Source of the DNA: Oscillospiraceae bacterium
GTDB lineage: Bacteria; Bacillota; Clostridia; Oscillospirales; CAG-272
Assembly (NCBI GenBank): GCA_015064555.1
Contig: SVRZ01000001.1
Span: 1-64,000 of the forward strand
DNA: 64,000 bases
Direction: 5' to 3'
A model generated the notes under the pieces. It had not been told where the DNA came from. It searched no databases and saw only the letters and a program-made list of their open reading frames with translations. This document shows positions 42,246-52,370 of this stretch, piece after piece; the first letter of the stretch is position 1, and every line of letters starts with the position of its first letter. The position numbers were made by a program, and so were the translations under genes.

Positions 42246-44138
42246 TTACTTATCCTTTGCTTCCTTTGTGGTGAACTTAACTCTGATATACTTAAGAGTT
42301 CCGTTGTCGTTCTTGACAGCCTCGCCCTCGGAATCCTTCTCTACCTCGAGGAAGTAATCCATGAGCTTATCGAACTGGAATGCTGCAAGAGCATTTGCCT
42401 CACCGTAGGAGAACTCATCAGAATCATAACCGGAGGTGATGTCCTTCTTGTACTCTCTGATTTCCTTCTTGGTGCAGGTCTGACCATAGAGCTCTGCAAC
42501 GTAGTATACCTTTATGATGGGCTTGATGTATGCAACAGCCTCTGCCCAAACCGCATTCTTAGCAGCCTCAAAGCTATCGGTAGCGGTCTTCTTCATAAGG
42601 AAGGACTTGAAGCTTCCCTTATGCTGGAGATAGTAAGACTCCTTGGTGGTAGTATCGGACTCGGTGTAGAACTCGTGCTCATACTCCTCGTAAATTCTGT
42701 TATAAGCATCCTTGATAGCCTTCTTGGGGAGCTCGTCATCCTTTACCTTGATGGTAATAGTCTTATCAATAGCCTCCCAGATAGCGGTTGCAAGGTTCTT
42801 GTTGATAGCCTCGTTATACTCTGCCTCGAGAGTTTCGGAAACAGTCTTCTTGTACTCATCAAGAACGGTAGTTGCGCCCTTCTCTGCATCATCCGAGCCA
42901 ACCTTCTTGATTATAGCCTGTGCAGCAGCCTTGACCTCGTTCTTAGCGGTGGTCTTGTTAGCCTCTGCGGTTGCAAGCTCGCTCTTAGCAGTGTTAAGAG
43001 TAGCCTCGGCATCCTTAACGCCCTGGTTTTCCTCAACCTTCTCGCCGCTGGGTACCTTACCCTTAGCGGTCTCAACAGCCTTCTCGGCATTCTCAACGGC
43101 GGTCTTCTTGGTGGAGACCTCCTTCTCCTTATCGGAGAGTGCCTTCTTCTTATCGGTAAGTGTCTTTATAAGATCATCGAAGCCTTCCTCGAGGCAATCG
43201 AGAGAATCCTTGGTTACAGTAGCGAGAATGTCGGTGAAGACAAGCTCTGCGGTAAGCTCTTCAACGTCGAGGTAATGAACGGGATAGATGTGATAGGTGA
43301 GCTCCTGATCCTTGAGCTCAACCTTGCCTGCGTCTGCAGCACCGTCAACAACAACGGTGGGGGTAACCTTCTGAGATTCGGTGAAGGTCGTGTTGGTAAC
43401 AACTATCTCCTTGCCGCTCTCAACTACCCAGTTAACAACAGCGCCGGTATAGGTGTACTTCTCGTCCTCGCTCTTGAACTCTGCAACAGCGGTTCCGATA
43501 GTGGAATCAACGAGCTTGTTAGCAACGAGATTGCCCTCTTCGCCGAGAACTACTCTCTCGTTGGTATGAGTCTCCTTAACGTTGGAAACCTTATTGTTTT
43601 CATCTGTCTCCTGATAGGAAACGGTATAGGTTACGTAAGCTATAGCATCCTTGAGCGCCTTGCCCGAGGTCTTGGTCTTATACGCCTCGATCTCGCCTGC
43701 AGCAAGAACTGCCTCAGCGATCTTCTTCTGGAGCTCGGAGTTGTCACCGATTCCAAGCTGGAAGTTCACCTTGGAGGACTCCTTCATATAAGAGGAGTAA
43801 ACGGTGTAATCCTTGCTGTCCTTGGTAAGGGTTACATAGTAGCAGTAGTAAAGTGCATCGTGTGCAGTAAGTGCGCCCTCGGTCTTGGTATCCTTGGTAT
43901 CAACCTTTCCAAGAAGCGTTTCGTATATACGGTCAAGCACCTTTGCGGTTCTCGTCTCGGGATCTGCGGTGTAGTCACCGTCCTCGATCTCGATTGCCGC
44001 AAGAAATGCGTCAAGAGCAGCCTTCTCGCCTGCCGCATACTGAGATTGATCTTCCTTTGCATAGTTGTAGCCGCATCCTACAAGAGTGAGCGCAACGGTT
44101 GCAAGGACTAGAATCATACTGATAATTCTTTTCTTCAT
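42246..44138 (-). CDS. lipoprotein with trigger-factor-like C-terminal region and coiled coil
   Basis: 630 residues from the ATG at 44138 (AAGGAAGAG upstream; the track start is 18 codons earlier). The lipobox LVGC puts the acylated Cys at 22. Residues about 300-420 are a heptad-like, Lys/Glu/Ala-rich coiled coil (KKKALSDKEKEVSTKKTAVE ... NKTTAKNEVKAAAQ). Helical segments before and after, such as LPKKAIKDAYNRIYEEYEHEFY, resemble trigger-factor or SurA-type chaperone arms. No PPIase core is obvious. It would sit outside the membrane and might act with the FKBP-like protein two genes downstream. The coiled coil, repetitive and low in complexity, may be a recent expansion. Confidence 0.65.
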   Translation of the reverse strand: MKKRIISMILVLATVALTLVGCGYNYAKEDQSQYAAGEKAALDAFLAAIEIEDGDYTADPETRTAKVLDRIYETLLGKVDTKDTKTEGALTAHDALYYCYYVTLTKDSKDYTVYSSYMKESSKVNFQLGIGDNSELQKKIAEAVLAAGEIEAYKTKTSGKALKDAIAYVTYTVSYQETDENNKVSNVKETHTNERVVLGEEGNLVANKLVDSTIGTAVAEFKSEDEKYTYTGAVVNWVVESGKEIVVTNTTFTESQKVTPTVVVDGAADAGKVELKDQELTYHIYPVHYLDVEELTAELVFTDILATVTKDSLDCLEEGFDDLIKTLTDKKKALSDKEKEVSTKKTAVENAEKAVETAKGKVPSGEKVEENQGVKDAEATLNTAKSELATAEANKTTAKNEVKAAAQAIIKKVGSDDAEKGATTVLDEYKKTVSETLEAEYNEAINKNLATAIWEAIDKTITIKVKDDELPKKAIKDAYNRIYEEYEHEFYTESDTTTKESYYLQHKGSFKSFLMKKTATDSFEAAKNAVWAEAVAYIKPIIKVYYVAELYGQTCTKKEIREYKKDITSGYDSDEFSYGEANALAAFQFDKLMDYFLEVEKDSEGEAVKNDNGTLKYIRVKFTTKEAKDK

Positions 44139-44232
44139 TTTTTCTCTTCCTTTATATAATTTTATAAACAAAATTGATGTTGCCCGATGCATTTTTTACA
44201 TTTTTTACCCAAACGCATATCAAGCACAGAAC

Positions 44233-44261
44233 ATTATAACATATAAAATCAAAAAATGCAA
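44233..44261 (-). promoter_or_regulatory. extended -10 promoter of the lipoprotein gene
   Basis: Minus strand TGTTATAAT (TG at 44240-44241, TATAAT at 44233-44238) with a poor -35 TTGCAT at 17 bases. Confidence 0.6.
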
Positions 44262-44345
44262 ACGTTTTTTGAAAAAATATTTATTTTATTTTAAATTCAT
44301 CGAAAAGTCGCCGTACCCGGGAAGCGAAGCATCGGTGAAAAGTGC

Positions 44346-47282
44346 TTACTTTATACCGTCGGGGTACGCAACGTTGTTATCGAGCCTCTCTCCGTTCAGG
44401 ATCATAAAGTAGTTGTTTACGAGCTTCTTGAACGCGAGAGTGGAGATGAAGAAGTCGGAAACCACGGTATTCCCGTGAATGCCGATCTTGCTCTCCTCAT
44501 ATATCGTTACCATAACGCGTCTGTCGGAGATGCGGCGGAATTCGTAAACGTAATCGTGGCTGTTACCGATAAGATTCACGCGAAGGCGCATCAGACACTT
44601 TGCATCCTTGCCTGCCGCCTGCTCCTCATCCGAAAGGCTCTTCTCATACTCGGTCAGGAACAGAGTCTGTATAAACTCCTTGAAGTTAGCCGTTCCCTCC
44701 GAATCCATATCACGGAAGTTCTTCGAACCGTAGAACTCGCGCAGACTCGCGTATTTATTTCCGTTTTCGTCTGTGAGAACACCGTTTGCGGCGATGTAAT
44801 CGGAGAGCTTGGTATCAATGCAGCTGCCCATAGGCGTTACCGTAACCTCAATAGCATCGTAGGGGCTGGCCATAGAAAGCTGCTCTGCGGTAAGCTGATC
44901 CTCTCTGTAGAGTCCACCCTCATAGGCATAGAGGTTATTGTGTATGAGCTTATTCACGTATTTTCCGTAAACGTCATCCATAAAGAACTCGACCGAAAGG
45001 CTGTTTATATTGGAAACGTCTGTAAGAACAAGATTCTTTCTTGCGTAGAAGTCGGGGAAGGTCTGATCGAGGAATACGAATTTATCACCGTCAACGAGCG
45101 CGATAATATCATAAAGGTCGGAGGCTATATATCTCTGACCTGTGACAGGATCCGCCTCGCTTATCCAGAGTGTGAAGCCCATCTCGGTGTAGTACTTGTA
45201 ATCGTCAAGCGAGTCGAGTCCGTTATCACCGTCGCCGTCGTCAGCATACTGGACGCTGAGAATTCCTCTCGGAAGCTCAAAGTATATCTTGTGCGCGTAG
45301 AGTCCCTTATTGGAGTTCTTCGGGCCGTACTTTTTGAGCTTCTCGGGGGTGATATGCATATCAACCACCTTGAGACCTACAAGTCCGTTAGAGGCGGTCG
45401 CATCATCGTTTATTCCGCCGAGGACCTCGACCACAGACTCACACGCACCCGAGTGAAGCGCGTACATAGCATACTTATTCTTCATCGTATTCGCATAGAA
45501 CGATTCGCCGTAATAGGGATCGCGGTCGGATGCCTGAACAAACTCGAAGGAAAGTATATTCTCGCCCTTCATAAAGTACTTGATTTCACTTATGGAATAG
45601 GTGACGAAATCGTCCAACCTCTCGGTATATTCAACGTGATCGGCGGTGTAAACATCCGAATAATCTCCGACACCACGTCCCAAAAGGGCATCTGCGATAA
45701 GGTTATCCTCGGCACTGAGATCATCGGTGATATCTATGAAGTCGGAAATGAGCTTGTCGGACACGACACCATCCACAACGTACTTATACTTATACCATAC
45801 ACGGGTGCCGCTTGCGGCCTTATCAAGAGTTGTGACCAGATCCTCAAGATCGATTATCGTAACGATCTCGCATATCTTCATAGCGACGGTTCTCTTTTCC
45901 GTGTTATCCTTCGTGTAGTCGATGCTTACGGTAATATCCTCGGAGAGTTCGCCTATTTTTGAGGCTCTGAGAATAGCTCTTTCGCTTTCGTTCACAAAGT
46001 TTCCGCCAAGGTCTATGACACCGCGGTAGGTGCCGAAGTCTTCCTTGCCGTCAATCGTGATGGCATACTTGATCTTGATAAGATTATTATCACCGATTAC
46101 GGTACCCGCCTCGGTAATATCGCCGCCTTCCGTGAGTATCGCTTCTATGTCAAGTATCCTGTATTTGTAATTAATTGTTTGCTTTTCGGCAAAATCAATG
46201 AGCTTAGTCCTGCTTGTCTGGGTTATATTTATGGGGGATGAAAGAGGACCTATCTTGATACCTTTAAGCACATTTCTCAGTCGCGTGGCATTCGGATCGC
46301 TGCCGAGAGATGCAAGATCTGTCATCACGTCGGTTTTGCTTACCGAATACTCCTCCTTTGAGCCGGGGGTATAGACAAGAGCACCGTACACCACGTTGGC
46401 ATCACCGACCACAACCGTTCCCTCCTCATCATAGAGGGTGTTTTTCCAATGCTCGTAGCCCGTGGTGAGATAAGGCTCGAAAGCGTTATCCTGCGCCAGG
46501 CCCGCCGCAGTGAGAACAGGGCTTATATAATCGGTGAAATTAAGGAATGCGTAATCGAGGTAGTTAACATTTGTCGAATATATGACAGGGCGTGTATCTA
46601 TCATAAAGTAGTAGCCCTGATTGTTGATGAGCTTATCGCCGATCTTTATCTTGTGCGACCTATTCTCTGTCTTTCCGTCCTCACCCGTGAACGTGTATGC
46701 GAAATAGACCTCTATCGGATCGTCCTCATCCGCAAGACCGTAATTCGGGAGAATATCCTTCTGCTCGCTGTAATAGGGAGATATCTCCATGCGGTCATTG
46801 AAATACAGATATCCGATAGCCGAGCAAAGGTAGCTGAGCTTGTATATCTCACCGAAGGTGTCATCCTGCGTTACTGCATAGAGATCCTCATAATCGAGGG
46901 TGGGATCCTTTTCCATAATGGGTGGGAGATAATATTCCTCCTTGCCCCGCTCGTCAACGTAGCTGAGGTAGAAGGGGGGAAGCTTATCCGAGCCCTCTTC
47001 CTTTTCACCTCTTATGAAGCTATACTCGCGCTCGCCCTTTACCTTTATATACTGAATGGTCTTTTCTGCGACGGGGGTATATGCAACGGGCTCTCCGTTA
47101 ATCACCGCCTCGCCGATATCGGTATCGACCTCTACCTTGGTTGTGCCTGTATCATCTCCTGCACCCGTGTTTGCTGCAAGGAGAGTGTTGAGAACTACCG
47201 CAAGCACCGTGAGAAGCACGAGCGCGCCTGCGAGGATCGCAATAAGGATAGGCTTTTTCATCTTCTTTTTAACAACTATCAT
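44346..47282 (-). CDS. 978-residue membrane-anchored protein of the Gld-like ABC operon
   Basis: A basic N-terminus and one membrane span (PILIAILAGALVLLTVLAVVL) place about 940 residues outside the cell. The body is a mix of beta segments and acidic loops; several parts look like a repeated module (NGEPVAYTPVAEKTIQYIKV, KYRILDIEAIL, KKYGPKNSNKGLYAHKIYFE) with a distant resemblance to DUF4340-type proteins that accompany GldG. There is no catalytic motif. It is the last gene of the operon, 13 bases after a GldG-like gene, with GGGAGG before the ATG. A role as extracellular partner of the ABC transporter is inferred. Confidence 0.6.
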   Translation of the reverse strand: MIVVKKKMKKPILIAILAGALVLLTVLAVVLNTLLAANTGAGDDTGTTKVEVDTDIGEAVINGEPVAYTPVAEKTIQYIKVKGEREYSFIRGEKEEGSDKLPPFYLSYVDERGKEEYYLPPIMEKDPTLDYEDLYAVTQDDTFGEIYKLSYLCSAIGYLYFNDRMEISPYYSEQKDILPNYGLADEDDPIEVYFAYTFTGEDGKTENRSHKIKIGDKLINNQGYYFMIDTRPVIYSTNVNYLDYAFLNFTDYISPVLTAAGLAQDNAFEPYLTTGYEHWKNTLYDEEGTVVVGDANVVYGALVYTPGSKEEYSVSKTDVMTDLASLGSDPNATRLRNVLKGIKIGPLSSPINITQTSRTKLIDFAEKQTINYKYRILDIEAILTEGGDITEAGTVIGDNNLIKIKYAITIDGKEDFGTYRGVIDLGGNFVNESERAILRASKIGELSEDITVSIDYTKDNTEKRTVAMKICEIVTIIDLEDLVTTLDKAASGTRVWYKYKYVVDGVVSDKLISDFIDITDDLSAEDNLIADALLGRGVGDYSDVYTADHVEYTERLDDFVTYSISEIKYFMKGENILSFEFVQASDRDPYYGESFYANTMKNKYAMYALHSGACESVVEVLGGINDDATASNGLVGLKVVDMHITPEKLKKYGPKNSNKGLYAHKIYFELPRGILSVQYADDGDGDNGLDSLDDYKYYTEMGFTLWISEADPVTGQRYIASDLYDIIALVDGDKFVFLDQTFPDFYARKNLVLTDVSNINSLSVEFFMDDVYGKYVNKLIHNNLYAYEGGLYREDQLTAEQLSMASPYDAIEVTVTPMGSCIDTKLSDYIAANGVLTDENGNKYASLREFYGSKNFRDMDSEGTANFKEFIQTLFLTEYEKSLSDEEQAAGKDAKCLMRLRVNLIGNSHDYVYEFRRISDRRVMVTIYEESKIGIHGNTVVSDFFISTLAFKKLVNNYFMILNGERLDNNVAYPDGIK

Positions 47283-47295
47283 CTGTTTGCCTCCC

Positions 47296-49044
47296 TTATA
47301 GATATTTGCGCTTTATGGATACGACAACGCCTGTAACGGCTATCGCAAGCGGGATAAGCGCGATAATAACGGTATATACGATCTTTTCGGTCATGGTAAG
47401 ACCGTAGATGGTTCTGACAGCCACCTGCATCTGCTTTTCCTCGGACCATTCTCTTATGACTCTGTCGTCCTCGGATATCTCGGTATCAACGAGGTATTTG
47501 CCGAGGAAGGTATCGTCCGAATTGTTTGCGCTCATACCTCCGAGTTCCGAATCGGCATGAGTTTCAAGCCTTGCAACGTTGTGTATCATAGCCGAAACTA
47601 TATCGTAATTTGCATAAGATGCGTTTCCGAGAAGGTCGCTCGAGAAGAAGTCCGCACTGGCGGCTGCAAACAGATAGGAGTGGGTGCGCGAACCCGTGTC
47701 AATGTCCATGATCTCTCGTCCGCAGATGGCGGCAAGCGTTCTTCTGCCGTCCTCACCCGCGCGGTCCACGTACGTGCCTGTAAGATCGTTCAGTGCATAA
47801 TCGTTTGATGCGGCGGTGCTGAACAGGAAGGAGTCGTATATTCTCGTTATCTGTGCACTTCCCTGCTCGTATTTTGCAATAGGCTCACCAAAGCCCGAAA
47901 CTATATGTCCGCTATCCGATATGACAACGTGAGGCGAGGTGCCGAGGTCAACGTACTCCGAGTAGATGCCGTAGCCATAGCTGTCGGTCTTATCGTTGTA
48001 CTCGGTGACGATGGTCGTTCCCTCCTCGCTACCGTTCTCGATAAAGCTCACGGGATCCTTTACAAGATTGTTAACAAAGCCGATTCCCCATTCACGGCAG
48101 AAGTCCTCAAGGATGGGGAGCTCTATCTTATAATCCTTTGCCACAAGCACAGAGCCGCGCGTCTCGGTGAGGTATCTGTCCACAAGCTCGGTCTCGGAAA
48201 TATACGAGAGGCTTCCGTACTTGTCCGGATCGGTACCGAAGTCCTCCTTCGGGTTATTTATTATGAGCAGAGCACAGTCGTCGTATATTCTCGGCTCGCC
48301 CTCCGAATTTTCTATTATTTCGTTGAGATTCAGCGTTTTTATCTCGAAGCCGCGCTCGGTCAAAAGATCCACGAAGGTTCCCGTTTTTGCATTTTCGGGG
48401 TTGTCGGGATTCTCAAAATCGTAAACGTCCTCGCCGTGTCCCGTCACGAAATATGCCACGGGGCGGTCTATCATAGTGAGCGACAGGAGTATCGACGCGA
48501 GCTTGTACTCTCCGTCATAGGCATACACCTTCTTGTTTCCGACGTGCCAGAAGCTGTCCGCCGATGCTATCTTGTATCTGAGCACACGCTCACCCGTTCC
48601 GTAGGATATTATTATATCGTTCGGTGTGATGGATGAAAGCGAGGTAGTCTTGTAATCGGCAACCGCAGTGGGATTCATCTGCACGTTTATCGCCTCTACG
48701 TTAAAATTATCGAACCTTTTCGATATCTCGATAGCCATATAATATATAACACGGGTATAGGTGTTCTGAATTATACGGTCGCGATCGTTGCAGAAAATAA
48801 CGGTTATTTCCTCCTCGCGCGGGCTTCCATCCTCATTGCAGAGTATATCCTCGCATACATCCATCATAAGAGGACGCACCGAATAAAGCCCCTCCGGCGT
48901 CATATCAATATAGAAGTTGCCGTAATAAATACCCGGGATGGAGATAAGAAGCGTTGCCGCTACCATGACCACCACCAGAGCTATTGATATGACGGTGAAT
49001 ATTTTAGTACGGGTGCTTTTACCCGTAAACCAACTGTTTTTCAT
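47296..49044 (-). CDS. GldG-like ABC-transporter auxiliary protein (first copy)
   Basis: 582 residues with membrane spans at both ends (TKIFTVISIALVVVMVAATLLI and MTEKIVYTVIIALIPLAIAVTGVVV) and a large extracytoplasmic middle. The GldG/ABC-auxiliary family pattern is visible in DMTPEGLYSVRP, ITVIFCNDRDRIIQ, RPVAYFVTGHGED, and LLTERGFEIKTLNL followed by ALLIINNPKEDFG. In Bacteroidetes GldG works with GldA and GldF in gliding motility; related genes in Firmicutes have no assigned role. It lies 35 bases after a second GldG-like gene, and the two are distant paralogues. Confidence 0.8.
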   Translation of the reverse strand: MKNSWFTGKSTRTKIFTVISIALVVVMVAATLLISIPGIYYGNFYIDMTPEGLYSVRPLMMDVCEDILCNEDGSPREEEITVIFCNDRDRIIQNTYTRVIYYMAIEISKRFDNFNVEAINVQMNPTAVADYKTTSLSSITPNDIIISYGTGERVLRYKIASADSFWHVGNKKVYAYDGEYKLASILLSLTMIDRPVAYFVTGHGEDVYDFENPDNPENAKTGTFVDLLTERGFEIKTLNLNEIIENSEGEPRIYDDCALLIINNPKEDFGTDPDKYGSLSYISETELVDRYLTETRGSVLVAKDYKIELPILEDFCREWGIGFVNNLVKDPVSFIENGSEEGTTIVTEYNDKTDSYGYGIYSEYVDLGTSPHVVISDSGHIVSGFGEPIAKYEQGSAQITRIYDSFLFSTAASNDYALNDLTGTYVDRAGEDGRRTLAAICGREIMDIDTGSRTHSYLFAAASADFFSSDLLGNASYANYDIVSAMIHNVARLETHADSELGGMSANNSDDTFLGKYLVDTEISEDDRVIREWSEEKQMQVAVRTIYGLTMTEKIVYTVIIALIPLAIAVTGVVVSIKRKYL

Positions 49045-49079
49045 AAATTATCTTTTCCTCGTTTTTCAAGAGCTGGGAA

Positions 49080-50630
49080 TTACTTGTTTTTGCGCTTTAC
49101 GTAAACAACTGCGCCTACCGCAGCAAGCACCACGGGTACTGTCATTATTATAACGGTATATACAGTCGCGGCTCTCATAGTAAGATTTCTGAGGGTGGTA
49201 TTCTCATGGATGTATATCGGCTCGCAGCCGTGGATAACGCTATCGCATCCATATACGTCCTCGAGCAGCGCGTGTATAAAGCTGCGGTTTGCATATCCGC
49301 CCGCGAGAAGGATATCACTCGCGGTGAGATATACACCCGGAGTCACAAACAGATTCGACGTCTGTCCATCGCTATTGGTATAAGTGGAGATCGCCGCAAC
49401 GCAGTATCCGCCCTCGTCATCGGTGACGTCCTTGCCTGCGTGGAGCGAAGACTGTGCGGAGGATACAAGAAGCTCTCTTGCATTTCCGGAAAGCTCCAGT
49501 GCCGCACACTCCTTAAGTATAACACCGCTATCGGAATACTTTTTAACAGTGTCGGCAATTTTGGTCGCTTCGCCGTTGTCGGCGAATTCGCATACCATAG
49601 TGAAGTTATCAAGCGTTATCGCATTCGAGGAATCCTTAACGATATTCCTGTATATCTTGCCTTCCCTCTCCACAGAGGAGACTTTTATGCCGTAGTCCTC
49701 GAGAAAATTCTCAAGCACGTGCAATTTATCCGTATACGGATCGAGCGCAACATAAAGGTTGCCGCCGTTCTCCATATAAGTACCGAGTCTTTCTATCTCG
49801 GAGCGGACCTTACTGTTTGCAGACCTCTCGAAATCCTTAACGGGATTCGATATAACCACAAGCCCCGCATCCTCGGGAATCTCGCTCTTGCGGAGATCTA
49901 TCATACTTATATTATAGCCGGCATTGGCAAGCATGGTTGCAAAAGCAACGTCGGTCTTTTCTCCGTGATAGCTTGTGAAGTAAGCCGTTTTATCCGCATC
50001 GGTCTTAAGAACGCGGTTTACCATAGCGGCAAAGAATTCCTCTCCGCTATACGCAGTGAAGTCACTGCTGTTGGAGGCGGGATCATATATAAATGCGGAT
50101 GCACCTATATCTACTACCGCCTTGTGAGTAACGTCGGAAACAAAAATGACCGAGACCTCGCCAAGAGGAACAGGACTTCCGTCCGCATTCTTTTCCTGGT
50201 ATTTGCTGAGATCTGCAAACTCACCCGTTTCCTTACCGTCCTCACCGTATACCTTCTTCGTATATATGTTGACAAACTCGAGCTCTATAAATTCCGGGTA
50301 TCTGGTCTTGTATTCGAGAGCGGTGCGATAGAAGGCAACGACCTCCTGTGCCGACGTATCGGGCACTCCCGCCTCGTTCAGCGGAGCACAGAAGATGACC
50401 TTTACACCGTGACCGTCCTCCTCTGCCTTTCTGAAGCTTTCATCCATAGCGCCGGATAGACTGTAATCATCAACGTCCGGCGAATACAGATACAGCGAAA
50501 ACCTTACCGTAAGAGCATAGACTATTACGTTAAAGGCTATTATCAGTCCTATTATCAGCGCCATGACGGCATTTGCGGAGAAATTCTCGCCGCGTATCAC
50601 GCCAAGGAGCTTATTCTTGATTTTTTCCAT
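49080..50630 (-). CDS. GldG-like ABC-transporter auxiliary protein (second copy)
   Basis: 516 residues with the same two-anchor layout: NAVMALIIGLIIAFNVIVYAL near the start and VYTVIIMTVPVVLAAVGAVVYVKRK at the end, almost the same closing motif as the other copy. Central family features are VKVIFCAPLNE, TAYFTSYHGEKTD, MLANAGYNISMIDL and LVVISNPVKDFERS, the last matching INNPKEDFG in copy one. It lies between the permease (14 bases away) and the other GldG-like gene. Two paralogues in one operon suggest a heterodimeric auxiliary complex. Confidence 0.8.
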   Translation of the reverse strand: MEKIKNKLLGVIRGENFSANAVMALIIGLIIAFNVIVYALTVRFSLYLYSPDVDDYSLSGAMDESFRKAEEDGHGVKVIFCAPLNEAGVPDTSAQEVVAFYRTALEYKTRYPEFIELEFVNIYTKKVYGEDGKETGEFADLSKYQEKNADGSPVPLGEVSVIFVSDVTHKAVVDIGASAFIYDPASNSSDFTAYSGEEFFAAMVNRVLKTDADKTAYFTSYHGEKTDVAFATMLANAGYNISMIDLRKSEIPEDAGLVVISNPVKDFERSANSKVRSEIERLGTYMENGGNLYVALDPYTDKLHVLENFLEDYGIKVSSVEREGKIYRNIVKDSSNAITLDNFTMVCEFADNGEATKIADTVKKYSDSGVILKECAALELSGNARELLVSSAQSSLHAGKDVTDDEGGYCVAAISTYTNSDGQTSNLFVTPGVYLTASDILLAGGYANRSFIHALLEDVYGCDSVIHGCEPIYIHENTTLRNLTMRAATVYTVIIMTVPVVLAAVGAVVYVKRKNK

Positions 50631-50644
50631 GTGCTACTCCTTTA

Positions 50645-51352
50645 TCAGTTGAAGCGGCGGCGGTCGTAGACACGGATGGTAAAGTAAACGAATACCGCAC
50701 TGACCGACAGGTAGTAGATCAGTGACGACAGGTCAAAGTAACCGTTGGTAAATGTCTGGAATCTCGTGAATATCGAGATGCAGTTGAATACGTATCTGAG
50801 CCAGTATGCGGATGGGAGAAGCGAATTGAGAACTCCGATCAGAAGGAATACTACGATTATAGCCATAGTTCCTACCGCGGCACTGAGCTGATTCTCGGTA
50901 AGAGCGGAAACGAATATGCCTATTGCGATAAATGTCATTCCGACAAGCAGAAGGGCTACCACGTTACCGATAAGGTTAGCCGTCTTTATCTCGGCATATC
51001 TGTAGAGAATAACGAAGTAGAAGGAATTCACAAGCAAAGCGCCGCTGTACATAGTGAGCGCGGCAAGAAACTTACCGAGCACCATACCCGTGATGGATAC
51101 GGGCGCGGTCAGCAAAAGCTGCTCGGTCTTGGTCTTTCTCTCGTCGCTGAACGACTTCATCGTAAGAAGCGGAAGTATTACCGCGGAGAATATAAGCATA
51201 TAGGTGAAGAAGCTCGAAACGTCGGCATTCATCGCAAACAGAGTCGTAAGACAGAATGCAGCTCCTCCTATAGCAAGGAACAGAACTAAAAATACGTAAC
51301 CTATAACGCCCGTGAAATATGAGCGCATTTCTCTTTTATATATAGCTAACAT
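50645..51352 (-). CDS. GldF-like ABC-2 permease
   Basis: 235 residues with six hydrophobic segments. The start MLAIYKREMRSYFTGVIGYVF and the RKTKTEQLLLTAPVS segment are typical of GldF/NosY/ABC-2 permeases. It follows the ATPase gene by 28 bases. Two copies would pair with the ATPase dimer to form the transporter core. Confidence 0.88.
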   Translation of the reverse strand: MLAIYKREMRSYFTGVIGYVFLVLFLAIGGAAFCLTTLFAMNADVSSFFTYMLIFSAVILPLLTMKSFSDERKTKTEQLLLTAPVSITGMVLGKFLAALTMYSGALLVNSFYFVILYRYAEIKTANLIGNVVALLLVGMTFIAIGIFVSALTENQLSAAVGTMAIIVVFLLIGVLNSLLPSAYWLRYVFNCISIFTRFQTFTNGYFDLSSLIYYLSVSAVFVYFTIRVYDRRRFN

Positions 51353-51380
51353 TTGTTTTTGCCTTTCTGTTTTCTAAGAT

Positions 51381-52361
51381 TCAGTGCGCTTTTCTGCGCC
51401 GGGAGTCACGCTTGGTCTCGGGCACTCCGTTATCCCTGTCAACGAGTCGGATAAAGATGCTCTCAAGGTCTGTGCCCACAGGAGCAAGTCCGACTATCGG
51501 CCAAGACCTCTCGGCGCAGAGATTGAACACAGGCTTCCTTACGTCAATGCCCTTCTCGCTCTCTATAACGTAGCAATATGCATCTCCGTCCTTAGCTCCT
51601 GTCGCGCTCACCGTCTTGACTCCGCGCACCTTCTCAATCCCTGAGATAACGTCCTTCTGAGGACCGGATATTCTTATCTCGTAATGATAGCTGTCTTCTA
51701 TCGCACGAGTGAGATCGGCGGTCTTTTCGTCGGCAATTATCTTACCCTGATTGATTATTATTACTCTTTCGCAAACAGCCTGCACCTCGGCGAGTATGTG
51801 AGTCGAAAGAATGACCGTGTGATTCTTCGAGAGCGTTCTTATAAGGTTTCTTATCTCAAGTATCTGCTTGGGATCAAGGCCTACCGTGGGCTCGTCAAAA
51901 ACTATAAGCTTCGGATCTCCGACAAGCGCCTGAGCAATACCTACTCTCTGCTTGTATCCCTTAGAGAGATTCTTTATAAGACGCGTGCGAACGTCTGAAA
52001 GACGGACGACCGAGATTATCTCGGCAAGGTGCGCCGCCCTGTCAAGAGTACAGCCCTTCAGCTCATAGACGAAGTTCAGATACTCATCCACCGTCATATC
52101 CTGATAAAGAGGCGGCTGCTCGGGCAGAAATCCTATCATGCTCTTAGCCTCTATGGGATATTCCACTATATCTATTCCGTCTATAGACGCATTTCCCGAG
52201 GTTGCAGAAAGATATCCGGTAAGTATATTCATAGTGGTGCTCTTACCCGCACCGTTCGGGCCGAGGAGTCCTACTATCTCGCCCTCTCCTATTTCAAAGC
52301 TAACGTCATTCAACGCGTAATTCTGACCGTATCGCTTAACAAGATGCTCAACTTTTACCAT
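51381..52361 (-). CDS. GldA-like ABC transporter ATPase
   Basis: 326 residues. Walker A LLGPNGAGKSTTMNIL, signature NLSKGYKQRVGIAQAL, Walker B LIVFDEPTVGLD and an STHI H-loop are complete. A C-terminal domain of about 100 residues (EIRISGPQKDVISGIEKV) is usual for GldA/NatA/CcmA-type export ATPases. The ATG is unusual: the only Shine-Dalgarno (AAGGAAGGAG) is 23 bases upstream, with the hairpin GCCGG-tatt-CCGGC in between, which would shorten the effective distance to about 9 bases. First gene of a five-gene operon. Confidence 0.9.
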   Translation of the reverse strand: MVKVEHLVKRYGQNYALNDVSFEIGEGEIVGLLGPNGAGKSTTMNILTGYLSATSGNASIDGIDIVEYPIEAKSMIGFLPEQPPLYQDMTVDEYLNFVYELKGCTLDRAAHLAEIISVVRLSDVRTRLIKNLSKGYKQRVGIAQALVGDPKLIVFDEPTVGLDPKQILEIRNLIRTLSKNHTVILSTHILAEVQAVCERVIIINQGKIIADEKTADLTRAIEDSYHYEIRISGPQKDVISGIEKVRGVKTVSATGAKDGDAYCYVIESEKGIDVRKPVFNLCAERSWPIVGLAPVGTDLESIFIRLVDRDNGVPETKRDSRRRKAH

Positions 52362-52370
52362 TTTTATTTC

